Shown: positions 10,264 through 21,693 of the stretch, in pieces
Position numbering within the stretch: position 1 is the stretch's first letter
How the letters are laid out: each line of letters starts with the position of its first letter
From: Microstegium vimineum
Taxonomy: Eukaryota > Streptophyta > Magnoliopsida > Poales > Poaceae
Assembly: GCA_022036555.1 (NCBI GenBank)
Contig: CM039119.1
Span: 434,001-498,000 of the forward strand
Direction: 5' to 3'
Length of the DNA: 64,000 nt
Translations under genes and position numbers: made by a program
Notes under the pieces: generated by a model
The model's database searches: none
Told to the model about the DNA's origin: nothing
What the model saw: the letters and a program-made list of their open reading frames with translations, nothing else

Positions 10264-12539
10264 TGTAGGGTCAAGATGGCGGACTAGAGGGGGTGAATAG
10301 TCTTTTCTAAAAACTTACGCGTAGCGGCTAACCGAAACAAATGCGGAATTAAAACTATCGGTCTAGCCAAGACTACACCCCTCTATCTATAACTTTAACA
10401 CCTAGCAAAGTATACTAATTGGGCTAACTAAGGTGTCAAGCTAGGAAGCTCACCTAAACAAGTCTAGGTTGCAAGGTCACACAAACCTAAGCAACTAGTA
10501 CTCTAAGCACACCGGGAGCTCCTACTCATACTAGTAAGCAAAGCACAAAGCACCTAAGCTCACTAGCAATGCTCTCTAGCAAGACTACACAAGTCAACTA
10601 GAGAGCTCAACTTGCTTAGCTACACAAACTAAGCAAGAGTGACTAACAAGGCTACACAAGCCAATTAGCCACGCAAACGCTACTTCTATGCTACACAAGC
10701 TAGAAGGTAACTAGGCAAGCAACACAAGCTAAACTAGTTACAAGAGCAACAACTAAACACTAGTACAAGTATATGAAAGTAAATACAAGCTAGTGATTTG
10801 GAGAATGCAAACCACCGAGAAGATGTACACAAGGTTGACACGGTGATTTTTCTCCCGAGGTTCACTTGGTTGCCACCAAGCTAGTCCCCGTTGTGTCGAC
10901 CACACACTTGGTGATTCGGCGGCTAATAGGCATTCACAAGCCTAGCCCACTCACTCGGGCGCCGCAAGAATCTACCTACAAGTGAGGGTAACTCAATGAC
11001 ACGCTCTACTAGAGTTGCTCTTCGCGAGCTCTCGCGGGGCGAGCACAACACCCCTCACAAGCACTTCTCCGGAGCACCGCACAATCTTCTTGCGCGCTTC
11101 GACGGAGCCTCAAGCCACCAAGCCATCTAGGAAGTGGCAACCTCCAAGAGTAACAAGCACCACCGGCTTGCAACACTATCACCTAGTGCCACACGAAGCT
11201 ATCTCTCAAAGCAACACACTAGAGATCACTCACTCGCAATTAGAATCGCACTATTGCTTACACAAATGAGTTAGAGGGCTCCTTCACCAAGCACACTAGA
11301 GGCAACACATGTCCAAGGTGCTCAGCCAGCCCTAAGGGCCGGCCAAGGGCTATAAATAGCCACACCATCGAAACTAGCCGTTTTGCCCACTCACTGGGCC
11401 TTCCTGCGTACCTCCGGATGCAAGTTCATAGGGGGTCCGGACCATCACGCGCGCGTCCGGACCCTCCTAGCTGTTTGAATTCGCCCGTTGGTGCGCTCAC
11501 CGCGCTCTGCCACGCGTCTCCGGACGCGCACAACAGTGCCACTCCGGACCATAGCACGCCGCGTCCGGACTCCAGCAGAGAGCTCCCCGAGAGCCCTTTT
11601 CATCCGGACGCGCGACCGGAGTTCCCTGTCCAGACGGCAAACAGTGTCCAAACCTCCTCGGTCAGCACAACACAGTCAAGGGGGCAGGCGACCGGACGCA
11701 AACCCAATGGTCCGGATCGCCCAAGACCCTACGTCCGGACTCGCTCCACCGAGTGTCCGGACCTCCACAGACAGAGTAGGGACCTAGGGTTAGATTCCGG
11801 ACGCACTTCATGGTCCGGACACCATGCCACCCTAGCGTCCGGAGCTCGGTTTTCAGCCGAGACTCCACTCCACTTCTTCCTTTGCTTCACATGTGCCAAC
11901 ACAAATGTGTTCTTCACCTTGTGCAAGTGTGTTAGCATTTTCACAATCATTTTCAAAGCATTTTCACTTGCTCTCATCATGCCACTCGATCCTAATACAT
12001 CGCAAAGTTAGATCGCTCACGGTGGCACTAGATAACCGATATGCAAACAAGTTTGCTCCTCTTGATAGTACGGTTATCTATCCTAAATCCGGTCATCAAC
12101 TTCTCTACACACCTATGACCGGTGAAATGGAAATGCCCTACGGTTATACCTTTGCCTTGCGCATTCCATTCCATCTCCTTCTCCAATGTTGATGCAACAC
12201 ATGCACCAACCTATCACCAAATGATATGATCCACTTCATATCATCACGTGACCGTATTGGTTCATCGATCTTGACCTCACTTGCTCTTCACCATTGCGTT
12301 GGTCCATCGGCGCCAAGCATCACCCGCTTTCCCTTCACACTTGCAACCGGTCCATCAAGCCAAGCCTTATCTTGATCTTCTCCACCTTGGTCACATGACT
12401 CCATGTCATGTTTCATGTGCATTAAGCTCCTTCATCACACAATCACCTGTAAACTAATATCTTGTGTATATATCACTTGAACACATATTAGTTCACCTAA
12501 GTTGTCACTCAATTACCAAAATCACACAAGGACCTTTCA
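10264..12539 (-). repeat. 5' LTR of the copia element, about 2.28 kb
   Basis: Read on the minus strand the LTR starts TGAAAGGTCC at 12539 and ends CCCTACA at 10264. The middle part (about 11410-11860) is packed with TCCGGAC-like words, and 10430-10800 is a low-complexity stretch built from ACACAAGCTAA-like units. ORFs inside (for example 11418-12011 +) show no protein similarity I can recognise and are chance frames. Confidence 0.72.
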
Positions 12540-13222
12540 GCTTTGCCCATAGCACCTACATTTGAGTTTGGGAACTGCTGATCCCATTCGATGGATACTA
12601 GTACCCTGTCCAGACGGACGATCGTTAGTGCTTCCCTCTCGTTGCTCCAGGTGTAGCAGCGGCCATGTAGGTGCAGGTCTTGCAATTCCAGAGTTGCCAC
12701 AACTTCCCTGAACAGCCTAAGGTTGTTGCGGTTAATCCTGGTGTTGCTCTTATCTTCTTCAGATAAAATTAGATTGAAGTCACCCATCACCGCCCAAGGG
12801 CCTGCGCACAGATCTCGTACTGCTTCGAGCTCTTCCAGGAAGAGCGTCTTGTCCCCGTTTGCTTGTGGTCCATAGACACAAGTGAGCCACCATCTCTGTG
12901 CGTCGTCGTCTCCTAGGTCTGCATCCCGAACCGAGACAGTGACAGAATAACAGCCGATCAGCACCTCCACGAGGGCCCACAATGGCCGTCGGGCTGTGAT
13001 CAGGATACCTCCACGGGTGTTTGTAGCCGGCAGATAGGCGAAATCGACGAAGCTTACACCAAACATGGAGTACACCGTATTGCTAGAGATTACATCAAGT
13101 TTTGTTTCCTGCAAGCAGACTATCCCTGGTCTAAAGTCGTCGACGAGCGTTCGGACGTTGTCGCGTCGCGCTCTGGTGTTGAGGCCGCGGACGTTCCAAG
13201 ACATGATGGTTGTGTTATCCAT
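12540..13222 (-). pseudogene. LINE ORF2 endonuclease domain, truncated
   Basis: From the ATG at 13222 the frame encodes an exonuclease-endonuclease-phosphatase fold: MSWNVRGLN, CLQETK (metal-binding glutamate), the TCVYGPQ strand, MGDFNLIL (catalytic D and N), YTWSNERE and RLDRVLVS. These are the ordered motifs of plant L1 endonucleases, which nick target DNA to prime reverse transcription. The final SDH motif is missing because the frame is cut by the copia LTR. The upstream in-frame extension to 13297 is not needed. Confidence 0.85.
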
Positions 13223-13310
13223 GGGAGTGATCGACGAGTCCGTTGGTGTCCGAGGCTTATGCCGCCTGGACAACAGGGCGCTGGGCGCCCTTCCCACCTC
13301 GCGCTAAACA
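12540..13310 (-). mobile_element. LINE (L1-type non-LTR retrotransposon) fragment
   Basis: Only the start of ORF2 remains. It is cut at 12540 by the copia LTR, and nothing recognisable as ORF1 precedes it, so it is also 5'-incomplete. RT and the 3' tail would lie beyond the copia element, to the left of the window. Confidence 0.8.
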
Positions 13311-15600
13311 ATAGTAGAATTTAGGGTATCGATCGGCGACTTTACGGATCCATCTGAAGCGGCTGGTCAGCACCCCAGCTCGTTGCAATGTAAAGGCATA
13401 TATGCAAGCTGTGGCCTGATTGAAAGGCAAAGCAAAGCAAAGGGTAAGCACATGCATGGTTGGCTCCAAAGTTAAGTAGTAACCACTCCCACATGCACAT
13501 AAACAAACAAACAAATTAACATATCAAATTCATAGGCAGGCAGGCAGGTGTATGTGACGCGTTTGAGTAGCAGCACAATTTTCTCATTTACATCGATCGA
13601 CCGGCTAGCCTTGTCATTTGTTAACAACTCTCTGATCGACCAGCAATCATGCGGTCCTACAAAAACGCAAGTGCCAATGCCAATGCACTACCACTCACAT
13701 TCTGCATTAAAGCATGGCTAAATACAGTACTTCTCCGAGTAAACCCTACCAAACGATTTAGTAGCAGAAGTTGTTTGTAGCCATTTTATAATGCAAAAAA
13801 AAAATCAGAGCCATTCTTCCTCCAAAATAACTGTCTCTTCAAAAGAAGCCCTTGAAATTAGGGCCTCACAAACAAGAGCTAAATTTACAGTTTAATATCA
13901 GCCGAGAACATACTTGAATATTAAAGGATAGTCTACTTTTTTCTCATAATTGATAATTGTTTGCTTCTCATCCCTCTCTCCCTCTTTTTTCCTCCCCTCA
14001 TGGGGATGGCCCCCTCTCTCCCTACCTCCCTCGCAGCCGGGACAAAAGGGCCACGTGGGCAGCCCCTCTCGGCCAATGGTAACCCGGTCTAGATCTAAGC
14101 GAGCGGCGTTGGCCTAGATCTTGGCGAGCGGCAACGTGACCAAGCGCGGGAGCAGATTTGAGTAGCGGTGGCACGCGGACGGAAGCTCATAGCGGTGAGA
14201 GTTGGTTGGGCAATGTTTTATTTTCGCTGTCGGCTTCAATCCGGTGGTTATGATCGCCCCTCATCATCGCCGAATAACATTGTTGACTCATATGACCAAA
14301 CGATGATCGGGGTTAACGAGCCGGTGTGATAAAAACATTTTGGCATAGTGACATACAACTACTTATTATACTTGCTCTAATAAATCTGAAAAAGGACCAC
14401 TAATAAGTAGTATTGGTTTTGTGCGTGTGTGTGGTGGGGGGAGGGCTTTCAGCACAACTCTCTATTTCTTTTAAATTATAAGTCGTTCTGATTTTTTAAC
14501 ATTATTTTTAATGTGCATCTAATATAGGCTATGTATTAGAAAAGTCAGAACGATTTATAATTAGGAATGGATGGTACTAAAGATGTTATGATTATGGAGA
14601 CATATATATAAAACATTTTCCGAGAGTGAGTTGGAATGGAATGCAGAGACATGCATGGTGGTCTAGAGTACAACAATAATACATATATGACTAACCAAAG
14701 TTGAATGTGTCAAACTGTGTGTCAATAGGTATATGCCTAGCTAGCTAGCTTGACGAAGTGATGATATGTGCATTTTATTTTGTGTTTCCCGGGCGGCGCG
14801 CCGGGATGCATGCATGCATGCATGAGAGGTAAGGTATGGTGCTCCCTTCTTTCCCTGGCTGCAAACGCCTAGCTAGCAGTAGCAGCTGCTAATAATTAAA
14901 CGGCAATATAATGTAATTAGCAACATCGAGCCTACACGAATGCTTGCTGTTAGCTAGTGTGTGGAAGCCATGAACTGATCGAGCACAGCGTCCTCCATCC
15001 AATAAAGTCGCCAAACTAACGTGGAGACCTACCTGTAAACAATCATTTGTACTAGTGCTTAAGCCAACCGACGACGGATGCATGGATTACAATACTATTT
15101 ATTAGTAGTAGCTGATGGATGTACGTGTACTTGTACGCGGGAAGGGCATAATTAATCAATGGTTTGTTAACTACTAAGATAATAGAGAAGCACTCACTGT
15201 GTTGATGGGTTGTTGGTTCACATTCACATTATCGATCATGCATGCATCGATCTGCACATGGACATCCATCCATCTTCTTTGCAAGCCAAGCAAGAAGAAG
15301 AGCATTGCGTGCCCAATTCACTTTTTTTTTTTTGCAATACTATATTGCGGCAGGAAGCTTGGTCGATGTTGATCGAGCCCCAACAACTAGCAGCTAGCTT
15401 AGTTGCAAGCAAGGTCAAAAGAATTGCCGCGTTTGTGTGTCTACCTGTCCGGCCACCAACCCCGGCCGTCAACCATGGCCTGCATGCATGATCTGTCAGT
15501 CAGTCAGTCAGTCAGTCAGTCAGTGAGGCTCCATCAGGCGTAGGCTCTGACGACAACGACCACCGCCACCTTCCCCTTCCTGTTCCACTATTGCAGTGTC
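13311..15600. other. Intergenic region, no gene seen
   Basis: AT-rich in parts with short unsupported ORFs. It holds one Stowaway-like MITE (separate entry), TGCA runs near 14810-14825, and a CAGT microsatellite at about 15495-15524. The distal end is the promoter region of the uclacyanin gene. Confidence 0.6.
14457..14578. mobile_element. Stowaway-like MITE, degraded
   Basis: The left arm has AAATTATAAGTCGTTCTGA and the right arm GTCAGAACGATTTATAATT, an inverted pair about 120 bp apart. This core is typical of grass Stowaway (Tc1/mariner-type) elements. The outermost CTCCCTCC termini are decayed, so edges are approximate. Confidence 0.6.
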
Positions 15601-15627
15601 CCAATTTATTTACTCCATCTATCTATC

Positions 15628-15635
15628 TATATAAG
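15628..15635 (+). promoter_or_regulatory. TATA box of the uclacyanin gene
   Basis: TATATAAG lies about 154 bases before the ATG at 15789. This would place transcription start near 15660 and give a leader of about 130 bases without an intervening in-frame stop problem. Confidence 0.6.
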
Positions 15636-15788
15636 CGAGGCCACCCAGTGTGCAGGAGACATCCATCAGCACAAGCTTCGACTCTCCCCTAGCTAGCTAC
15701 TGCATTGGAAACTAAGAAGCCGCCGTTAGCCAGATCTCCGCATCAGGAAGCAAAGAAGAAGCTCGACTCTGGTCAGAGGAGATATATA

Positions 15789-16400
15789 ATGGCAATGGCC
15801 AAGACCGCCATCCTCGCCGCCGTCGTGGCCGCTCTGGCGGTGCAGCTCGCCGCCGCGGTGGACCACCCTGTGGGAGGCGACGGCTCCTGGGACGCGAGCG
15901 GCAGCGGCTACGACGCCTGGTCCGCCAAGCAGACGTTCAAGCAGGACGACACCTTGTCGTTCAAGTTGTCGACGTCGCACGACGTGACGGAGGTGACCAA
16001 GGCCGGCTACGACGCCTGCTCCGGCGCCAACCCCATCAAGTCCTACAGCGGTAGCACCAGCGCCACCGTGAAGCTCTCCACCCTAGGCAAGCGCTACTTC
16101 ATCTGCAGCGTTCCAGGCCACTGCGCCTCCGGCATGAAGCTCGAGGTCACCGTCGTCGCCGCCGCCGCGCCGGCTCCCGCCAAGACGACGACGACCAAGC
16201 CCCGCCACAAGAGGAGCGTCGCCCCGACCCCGGCCCCGGCCCCCGCGCCCGCTCCCGACGCCGCCGCGACGTCCACTGACGAGTTGCCCAACGTGTCCAC
16301 GCCCACCTCGTCGCCCAAGTCCTCAGACGCCGCCACGCTCGGAGGAAAGGCTGTCGTGGGGCTCGCCGTCGCCGCCGCCATGGCCGCCTTGGCCATGTGA
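15789..16400 (+). CDS. Uclacyanin-type phytocyanin (blue copper protein), GPI-anchored
   Basis: The frame encodes 203 residues with no intron. Residues 1-23 are a signal peptide. A plastocyanin-like domain covers about 24-122. Visible type-1 copper ligands are H64, C106, H111 and M116 (CSVPGHCASGM), with C77-C112 as the usual disulfide. The methionine axial ligand fits uclacyanins rather than stellacyanins. A Pro/Ala-rich arabinogalactan-like spacer (about 124-180) and a hydrophobic C-terminal tail that looks like a GPI-anchor signal follow. Proteins of this family sit on the outer plasma membrane or wall and are thought to act in electron transfer or redox signalling. The ATG at 15789 is preferred over the longer frame from 15705 because it starts directly at the signal peptide. 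A degraded copy lies 1.2 kb downstream. The typical uclacyanin intron is absent. Confidence 0.9.
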   Translation: MAMAKTAILAAVVAALAVQLAAAVDHPVGGDGSWDASGSGYDAWSAKQTFKQDDTLSFKLSTSHDVTEVTKAGYDACSGANPIKSYSGSTSATVKLSTLGKRYFICSVPGHCASGMKLEVTVVAAAAPAPAKTTTTKPRHKRSVAPTPAPAPAPAPDAAATSTDELPNVSTPTSSPKSSDAATLGGKAVVGLAVAAAMAALAM

Positions 16401-17390
16401 GAGTCGTGACATGCATGATTTTTTTTTGGCAGATAAATATATACTACAGCGATTCATTATTGCATTGTGCGGCGCACCGACGGTTGTTGCTGAGAAGTCT
16501 TCTCCTTTTTTTTCTCTCTCTCTTTTGCCTTTTTGTCAATCGATTATTATTATATGTACTACTAGTACATTATTGTACTATTTATTAGTGTATACAATGT
16601 ATTTTATGCCACTGTTGATCGAACAAATTTATCATTATTTTCTCCTGACACGATGTATTTACTCCCTTTCTGTCACTCAAAGTCCCTAAAAAAAATAGAT
16701 TTCTGAAGTGGTCTAAGTCAAAAAAAAATTAAACTTTAACTAAATTTGTAGAAAAAAAAACTTTAAAGTCAATGTATCAAACTAGTATTATTAGATTTAT
16801 CATGGAATATATTTTCACATGGTGTTTATTTTAAATGATAGATTTTGTTATATTTTTCTATAAAATTAGTCAAAAAAGTTTAATTAACTGATATAATAAA
16901 TTTTAAAATTGATTTTTTCAGAGACAAAGTGCCAAATCGCAACCTGTATTTTTATATTAGGTAACAGGTCTGAAACTCTGAATGATATGTGTGCTCAGAG
17001 TACTTAAATCTGGATTCTTGTTTTTTCAAGTATAATAAAATCTGGATTCAAGACAAATAAGTAACTGAAAGTGCGGCAAGGAACTAAATTGAATTTAGTG
17101 GACCTAGTTATAGGCAGGATTTTGATTTGGTGAACGTCGTCCCATCCACAAATCCACATGGATGAGCTCGCTTTGGCAGCACTGAACGGAACGGAAGGTG
17201 ACCTGGCCTGGCAACTGGCATCATTTGGCGCGAGATTGAAGGGGAGAAGCTAAGGTTCAACCCTTACCCAACAGCCAGCTAACCGACCGGCGGTGGTCAA
17301 AGCAGTTACCGCGTCGCCCGGCGCGGCCATCGCCACCACAACAACCACCACCACCAAGCAGGCGGCCGTCGTGGCTGTGGTCGTCGTTGC
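16401..17390. other. Intergenic; decayed MITE-like sequence
   Basis: About 16655-16935 resembles a common grass Stowaway-like element (phrases such as GGTCTAAGTC and AGATTTATCATGGAATATATTTTC), but its right terminus is missing. The rest shows no gene. Confidence 0.4.
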
Positions 17391-17394
17391 CAAG

Positions 17395-17866
17395 CAAGCA
17401 CACAGGCCGGCAGAGGTTTCAAGGTAAGCAGGGCGACACCATGTCCATCCCGGACCGGCGACCGTGTCCCATGCTGTCACGCACCAATCAGCGAGTCTTA
17501 CCTTATCTCTGGCCGGTGGCCTCCGGGACTAGCTAGCCAGGACCAAAACTAGAGAACTGGCCGGCCTTGGTGTCCGTCAAGTCCTACACCGGTGGCACGC
17601 GCCACCGACGTCACGCTCGCCGCCCGGGGGCAAGCGCTACTCCATCTGCAGTGTACGTGCCAGGGCACTGCGTGCGCCGCCGGCATGAATCTCGCGGTCA
17701 CCGCGCCATCGCCGGACAGGAGCAGGCCCCGGCACCAGGGGAGGAGCGTCACGCCCACAAGCATTGCATGCTGCGCCGAGATCGTCTGGTGCGACCATCC
17801 AGCATTCGCGTGTTCGAGGACAAGCTTGGCCTGACGCTCGCCGTCGGGATGGCCTTGGCCATCTGA
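17395..17866 (+). pseudogene. Phytocyanin pseudogene, tandem relic of the uclacyanin gene
   Basis: Pieces of the neighbouring uclacyanin recur in order but in shifting frames: a TTCAAG..GACACC..TCC stretch near 17425, SVKSYTGGT near 17575, GKRYSICSV near 17630, VPGHC near 17655, then a Pro-rich remnant and the C-terminal LTLAVGMALAI end. At least three frameshifts separate them. It cannot encode a functional copper site. Same strand and close spacing indicate tandem duplication followed by decay. Confidence 0.75.
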
Positions 17867-17879
17867 GAGATACAGCCAT

Positions 17880-19868
17880 CCAGGATGGTTCACTAACTCT
17901 TCTCTCCTCTTCTTACTTATTATTAAAAAAAAGAAAGAAAATAAATGTTATCTCCTCTGGCGATTATTGTTGACATGCATTTAGCCTCTCCCCTTTTTGC
18001 TACATGATCCCTCCCATGTATGTACCGTGTACTACATGATCCCTGCTAGCTGTACGCATTTGTGCACTGCTGATGGAACAAATCTATCCTCATCCTTTCA
18101 ACGTTAATTGGGTACTGTACATTGCTGAGTTCAGAGAAGCAGAGCTCAGCTACTCCAAATACAAAATTGCATGCGATGCGCCTATATTATAGTTAAAATA
18201 AAATGCACAGCACAGAGAAGCTACCTGAACCTGAAGAAACGACACTCTACCCACCTGTCCTTGTCCTCACGTGTTCGGTTCGGTTCAGTTCGCTTATTAC
18301 TTGCATGTCTCAGTTTGATGTACAGCAAAGCCTGTTGCTCTGTTTTTTTTTTAATTCCTAAACATGACAAAGCCACAATCATCGACTAGTATGTGGCGAC
18401 AGGTAAACATTGTTAAAATACTACGTACGTATTAAGTTTTCCTGTCAGGCCTAGATGCAGATACCTGCATCTGATACACATATAATAGACAGCTGCAGTA
18501 GCTTTTTTTCTTTCTTTCACAGGGAGAAAAGAAAACCGCTTAATCCTGATTCCCTGCATCTCAGCATATCCCTGACCCTGGCTGCTTACTTTCTTCTCAT
18601 TCAACCTTTTTCCAAGGTAAAGGGCATGCGAAAAGAGCATCAGTCACCCTTTTGCACCATGCAGCAGCAGCTTTCATTTGTTGGTAAAAAAACTAAACTC
18701 CTTAAAAGGTTCTCCGTGTATTAATTCTGAGTGAAGAAGAAATAGAGACGATCGAGGAAGATCAGAAAAGAATGAACTGCAATCTGCTGCCAAGCTCAGC
18801 ACAGGTGTTTCTCCTGAAAAGGACCAGACCTTCTCTCTTGTAATAATTTTCACTCTTGTAGTTCTAATAATGAAAGGAGCTCATTACCCTTTTTTTGTAG
18901 TACAGGTGCTGCTGAGGTCTTTTAGGCAAACGATGATGAGCACTGTTTCACAAAAGTACTCGTAGAATGGAAGCTAGTGGTTGCCATGCATTTCAGGCAT
19001 TATTGCAGGTAGTCCTACACATGTTCATGCTACTGCATTCTTAGCTTAAAAAAAAAGGAAATGGGAGTGATTGAGCGAGCTGTTGCTCAGTGCATGTTGC
19101 ACTACGCACTGAATTCTTAACCTTTTGTTAAAGAAAACAACTGGGAGCGAGTGATTGAGTGATCTGTAGTAGCTCTGTGGATGTTGAAACATCACTCTGC
19201 ACAAACTCTCCAAAACTACCTCTGCTACTACGACGATCATATTTCTGGACAGTTCTTCTCTTGTCTCTTTCTTTTTCGCTGTTCTCTTGTCTCTTTCTTT
19301 TTCGCTGCAAGTGGAGGCGCTAGAGATCAAATTACAGAAGCAATGCTGTCATGTGTGCTTGGTAGATGCAGAGTGGTGGGTAGATCTGTGGAGCCAGGGA
19401 ATCTCTGAGTCACTCTCATCTCATACAAGGTGGTCAACAACAGGCCATGGCCATTGACGCATGCATCTGTTGCTGTCAGACTCTCGGTGATCAGACCAGA
19501 CTCTGTGGTCCATTCATGTAAATCCAGCCGACATGCAGGTGTGAAGAGCAGTGATTCCTAGTACTGCTACGAACTCGATGATCTTCGCCGAGCAAAGAAT
19601 GCAGTTTCTGCACAGTGCAAGTGTGCAACCAACTGTAAAGAACAGAAGAGTTTTTTTTTTATTTGGGGGGGGGGGGGGGGGGGGGGGAAAGAGAGACGCG
19701 CGGAGATGATTTTGTGAGATCCTGACGGCGAGGATGAAAATTCAACAAAATTGATACTCTGGATTATAGGACAAGCTGAAGAAACAGTACATCAACGGCA
19801 GCTAAATCCACCTCTCCCTCTCTCTGTGCAGCAGCTCTACCCTGCTCGTCGGCGGCATCGGGGACGAG
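17880..19868. other. Intergenic, no gene seen
   Basis: Short ORFs here show no recognisable domain. A homopolymer of 23 G residues lies at 19665-19687. This could be a collapsed or mis-sized tract in the assembly. Confidence 0.5.
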
Positions 19869-20470
19869 TCAAGACGCCGTTGGGCTGGGCGCCACTGGGG
19901 CGGCAGGCGGCGCATCAGGCGAGGACGGCAACGCAGGTGGCGTTGGAGGCGGCGGCAGCAGGTCCGGCGGTGACACGGGCGCGGGTGGGGGCGACGCGAT
20001 CTCTGCCGGCGGTGGCGGTGACGGGAATGCCGGAGGGGGCGGCACGAGTGGTGCCGGCGGCGGCGGCAGCTGCTGCTGCTGCTGAGGAGGTTGGAGTGGG
20101 AGCACGGGAACCGGCGACGGCGGCGGCTGCAGAGGGGTCTCGGGCACAGGCGGCGGCGGCGGCCAGGTGGCGGCGTCCGGGGAGGGAAAGGTGGGATTTT
20201 GTGCGGGTGTGGGCGTGGGCGGCGGGCGGCGGCGGTGGCTGCGGGTTGCTGGACGGCGGGGTCGGTGTCCGGCAGGACGGGCTCGCACGCGTCGGCGGCG
20301 GCGGCGCACGCGGACGAGGCGGAGTTGGAGCTGGAGCTGGAGCTGGACTTGGCGGCGGCGGCGCGGTGGATGACGGCGCGGAAGGCGAGGACGACGCCGA
20401 TGACGGCGAGGACGGTGAGGAGGGCGAGGAAGATCTTGGTGGCCTTGCCCACGTAGCAGCCGCCCCGCAT
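19869..20470 (-). CDS. Membrane-anchored proline-rich protein, frameshifted
   Basis: From the ATG at 20470 the frame starts MRGGCYVGKATKIFLALLTV, a short basic segment followed by one membrane segment (about residues 13-33). A Ser/Ala-rich linker and PVLPDTDPAVQQPAATAAA follow. Near 20221-20236, in a GCC/CGC run, the proline-rich coding sequence moves to another frame (from PPPTPTPAQNPTF on), rich in PPPP and QQQQQ, and ends at 19869. A single indel joins the two parts to a protein of about 200 residues. The layout (anchor plus extracellular Pro-rich tail) suggests a cell-surface or wall-associated protein. I do not recognise a named family. High GC3 and no intron are normal for grasses. The frameshift may be an assembly error. 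Confidence 0.6.
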
Positions 20471-20479
20471 GGCCGCTCT

Positions 20480-21690
20480 GCTCTGCTTCTCTTCTCAGCC
20501 GTCCGACTCGACTCGTCCTTGGTGGTGTGCTTCACTGGTGGTGGCTGCCTGAGAGAGAAGCCGACTGCTGGTGGTGCTCAGCATTCAGCAGTGGAGGTGG
20601 GGAGTTACTGGTGTCACACGACACGAGAGACGAGAGGGTGGTGATCAACTGTGCGGTCCAGATTGGAATTGGATCACGCACACGCACACGCACAGTGAGT
20701 GGCACTTCTCTCGTCGGTCGTCGCCATTAACGCTTGAGACCTGCCTCGCTGCCTGCCATGGTGGATTTTGGCCTTCGAGAGAGCCAGCGCAGTAAATGAG
20801 GTTGAGGCACTGCAAAAATGGCGAAATGCAGGTACTCAGTACTTCACTTTTGTTGGTATATATTTATTTTGTCCACACAGCAGGTGATGGATGCATCCAA
20901 GCAAATCATGCGAGATCTGATCATAGGCAACTAGTTATGACACTCCCTACTTATGTTGCTGTGTTATGGGTCACTGGGTGACGTGGCACTGCTGTTGTTT
21001 TTATCTTTGTAAATATAAATTCACTTTTTGTAGAGAAAATTGATTTTTTTTTAACAGTAGTCATGTACTCCTACAGTGGATAGTGTTTTTTTAAAAGAAA
21101 AACACTGCTATTTTGCCAAATTGTGAAATGGGAATGGTTCCCATATTTATAGACGGATTTATATTTTTTTTTCAGAAAAGTTCATTTGCACATATGACTG
21201 ATTATTTAGGAACAATTCGTCAACTCTAGAGTTTAGTTTCTTTTGAGGGCAACTCTAGAGTTTAGGTTAACCACTATGTAGTGAACAAAACGTTCGGTTT
21301 AGTTTGAAGATATAGCTATTCTGTGGTCCTATTATTAAATAAAGAAAATCAGATAATTATTAAAACTTTGAAGCTATTAAGACTGGACACCTAAAACCAC
21401 TCTAAATTCGAGAAATGCAGGCACTGAGCACAACATTTGGCACGGTGTAATATGAGAGCCCAGTAGATTCATTAGAGCCTGATATAGAAAGAGAGAAAAA
21501 AAACAATACAGCCCAGCCCAAATTCCTAGACTGATGCAGCTGCAAACCTCATCCGAACGGAAAGATCTCCAAACGGCCGGCAGCCGCTTTCTTCCTTTTT
21601 GTTTTCTATCTATATGTGCTACTAGTGCGGACGGTAGTGCCGCCGCCGGCGCCCGCGCTATCCACTCGCGCACACTCCGATCCCTCCGTC
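20480..21690. other. Intergenic; two divergent promoters
   Basis: The region lies between the minus-strand proline-rich gene and the plus-strand PsbQ-like gene. 20690-20700 holds a CACACGC repeat and 21000-21380 is AT-rich. No gene or clear transposon was seen. Confidence 0.5.
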
Positions 21691-21693
21691 CCC

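Larger units (their letters stand above)
8216..12539 (-). mobile_element. Ty1/copia-type element (Maximus/SIRE-like), 5' LTR and gag only
   Basis: On the minus strand this reads 5' LTR (12539-10264), a two-base spacer, an initiator-tRNA-type primer binding site and gag. The 3' half is displaced to the left of the gypsy insertion, beyond position 1. The LTR start TGAAAGG and end ...CCCTACA fit long-LTR copia families of the Maximus/SIRE group in grasses, but the lineage call is tentative because no pol is visible. Confidence 0.7.

Noticed and set aside
11418..12011. 197-residue plus-strand ORF
   Set aside because: Lies inside the copia LTR and is made of TCCGGAC-rich repeats; no protein similarity recognised.
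13257..13514. Upstream extension of the LINE ORF as ORF1
   Set aside because: No nucleic-acid-binding or zinc-knuckle motif; it looks like flanking non-coding sequence.
15490..15526. CAGT direct repeats as a possible CRISPR-like or regulatory array
   Set aside because: Simple tetranucleotide microsatellite in a plant genome with no spacers.
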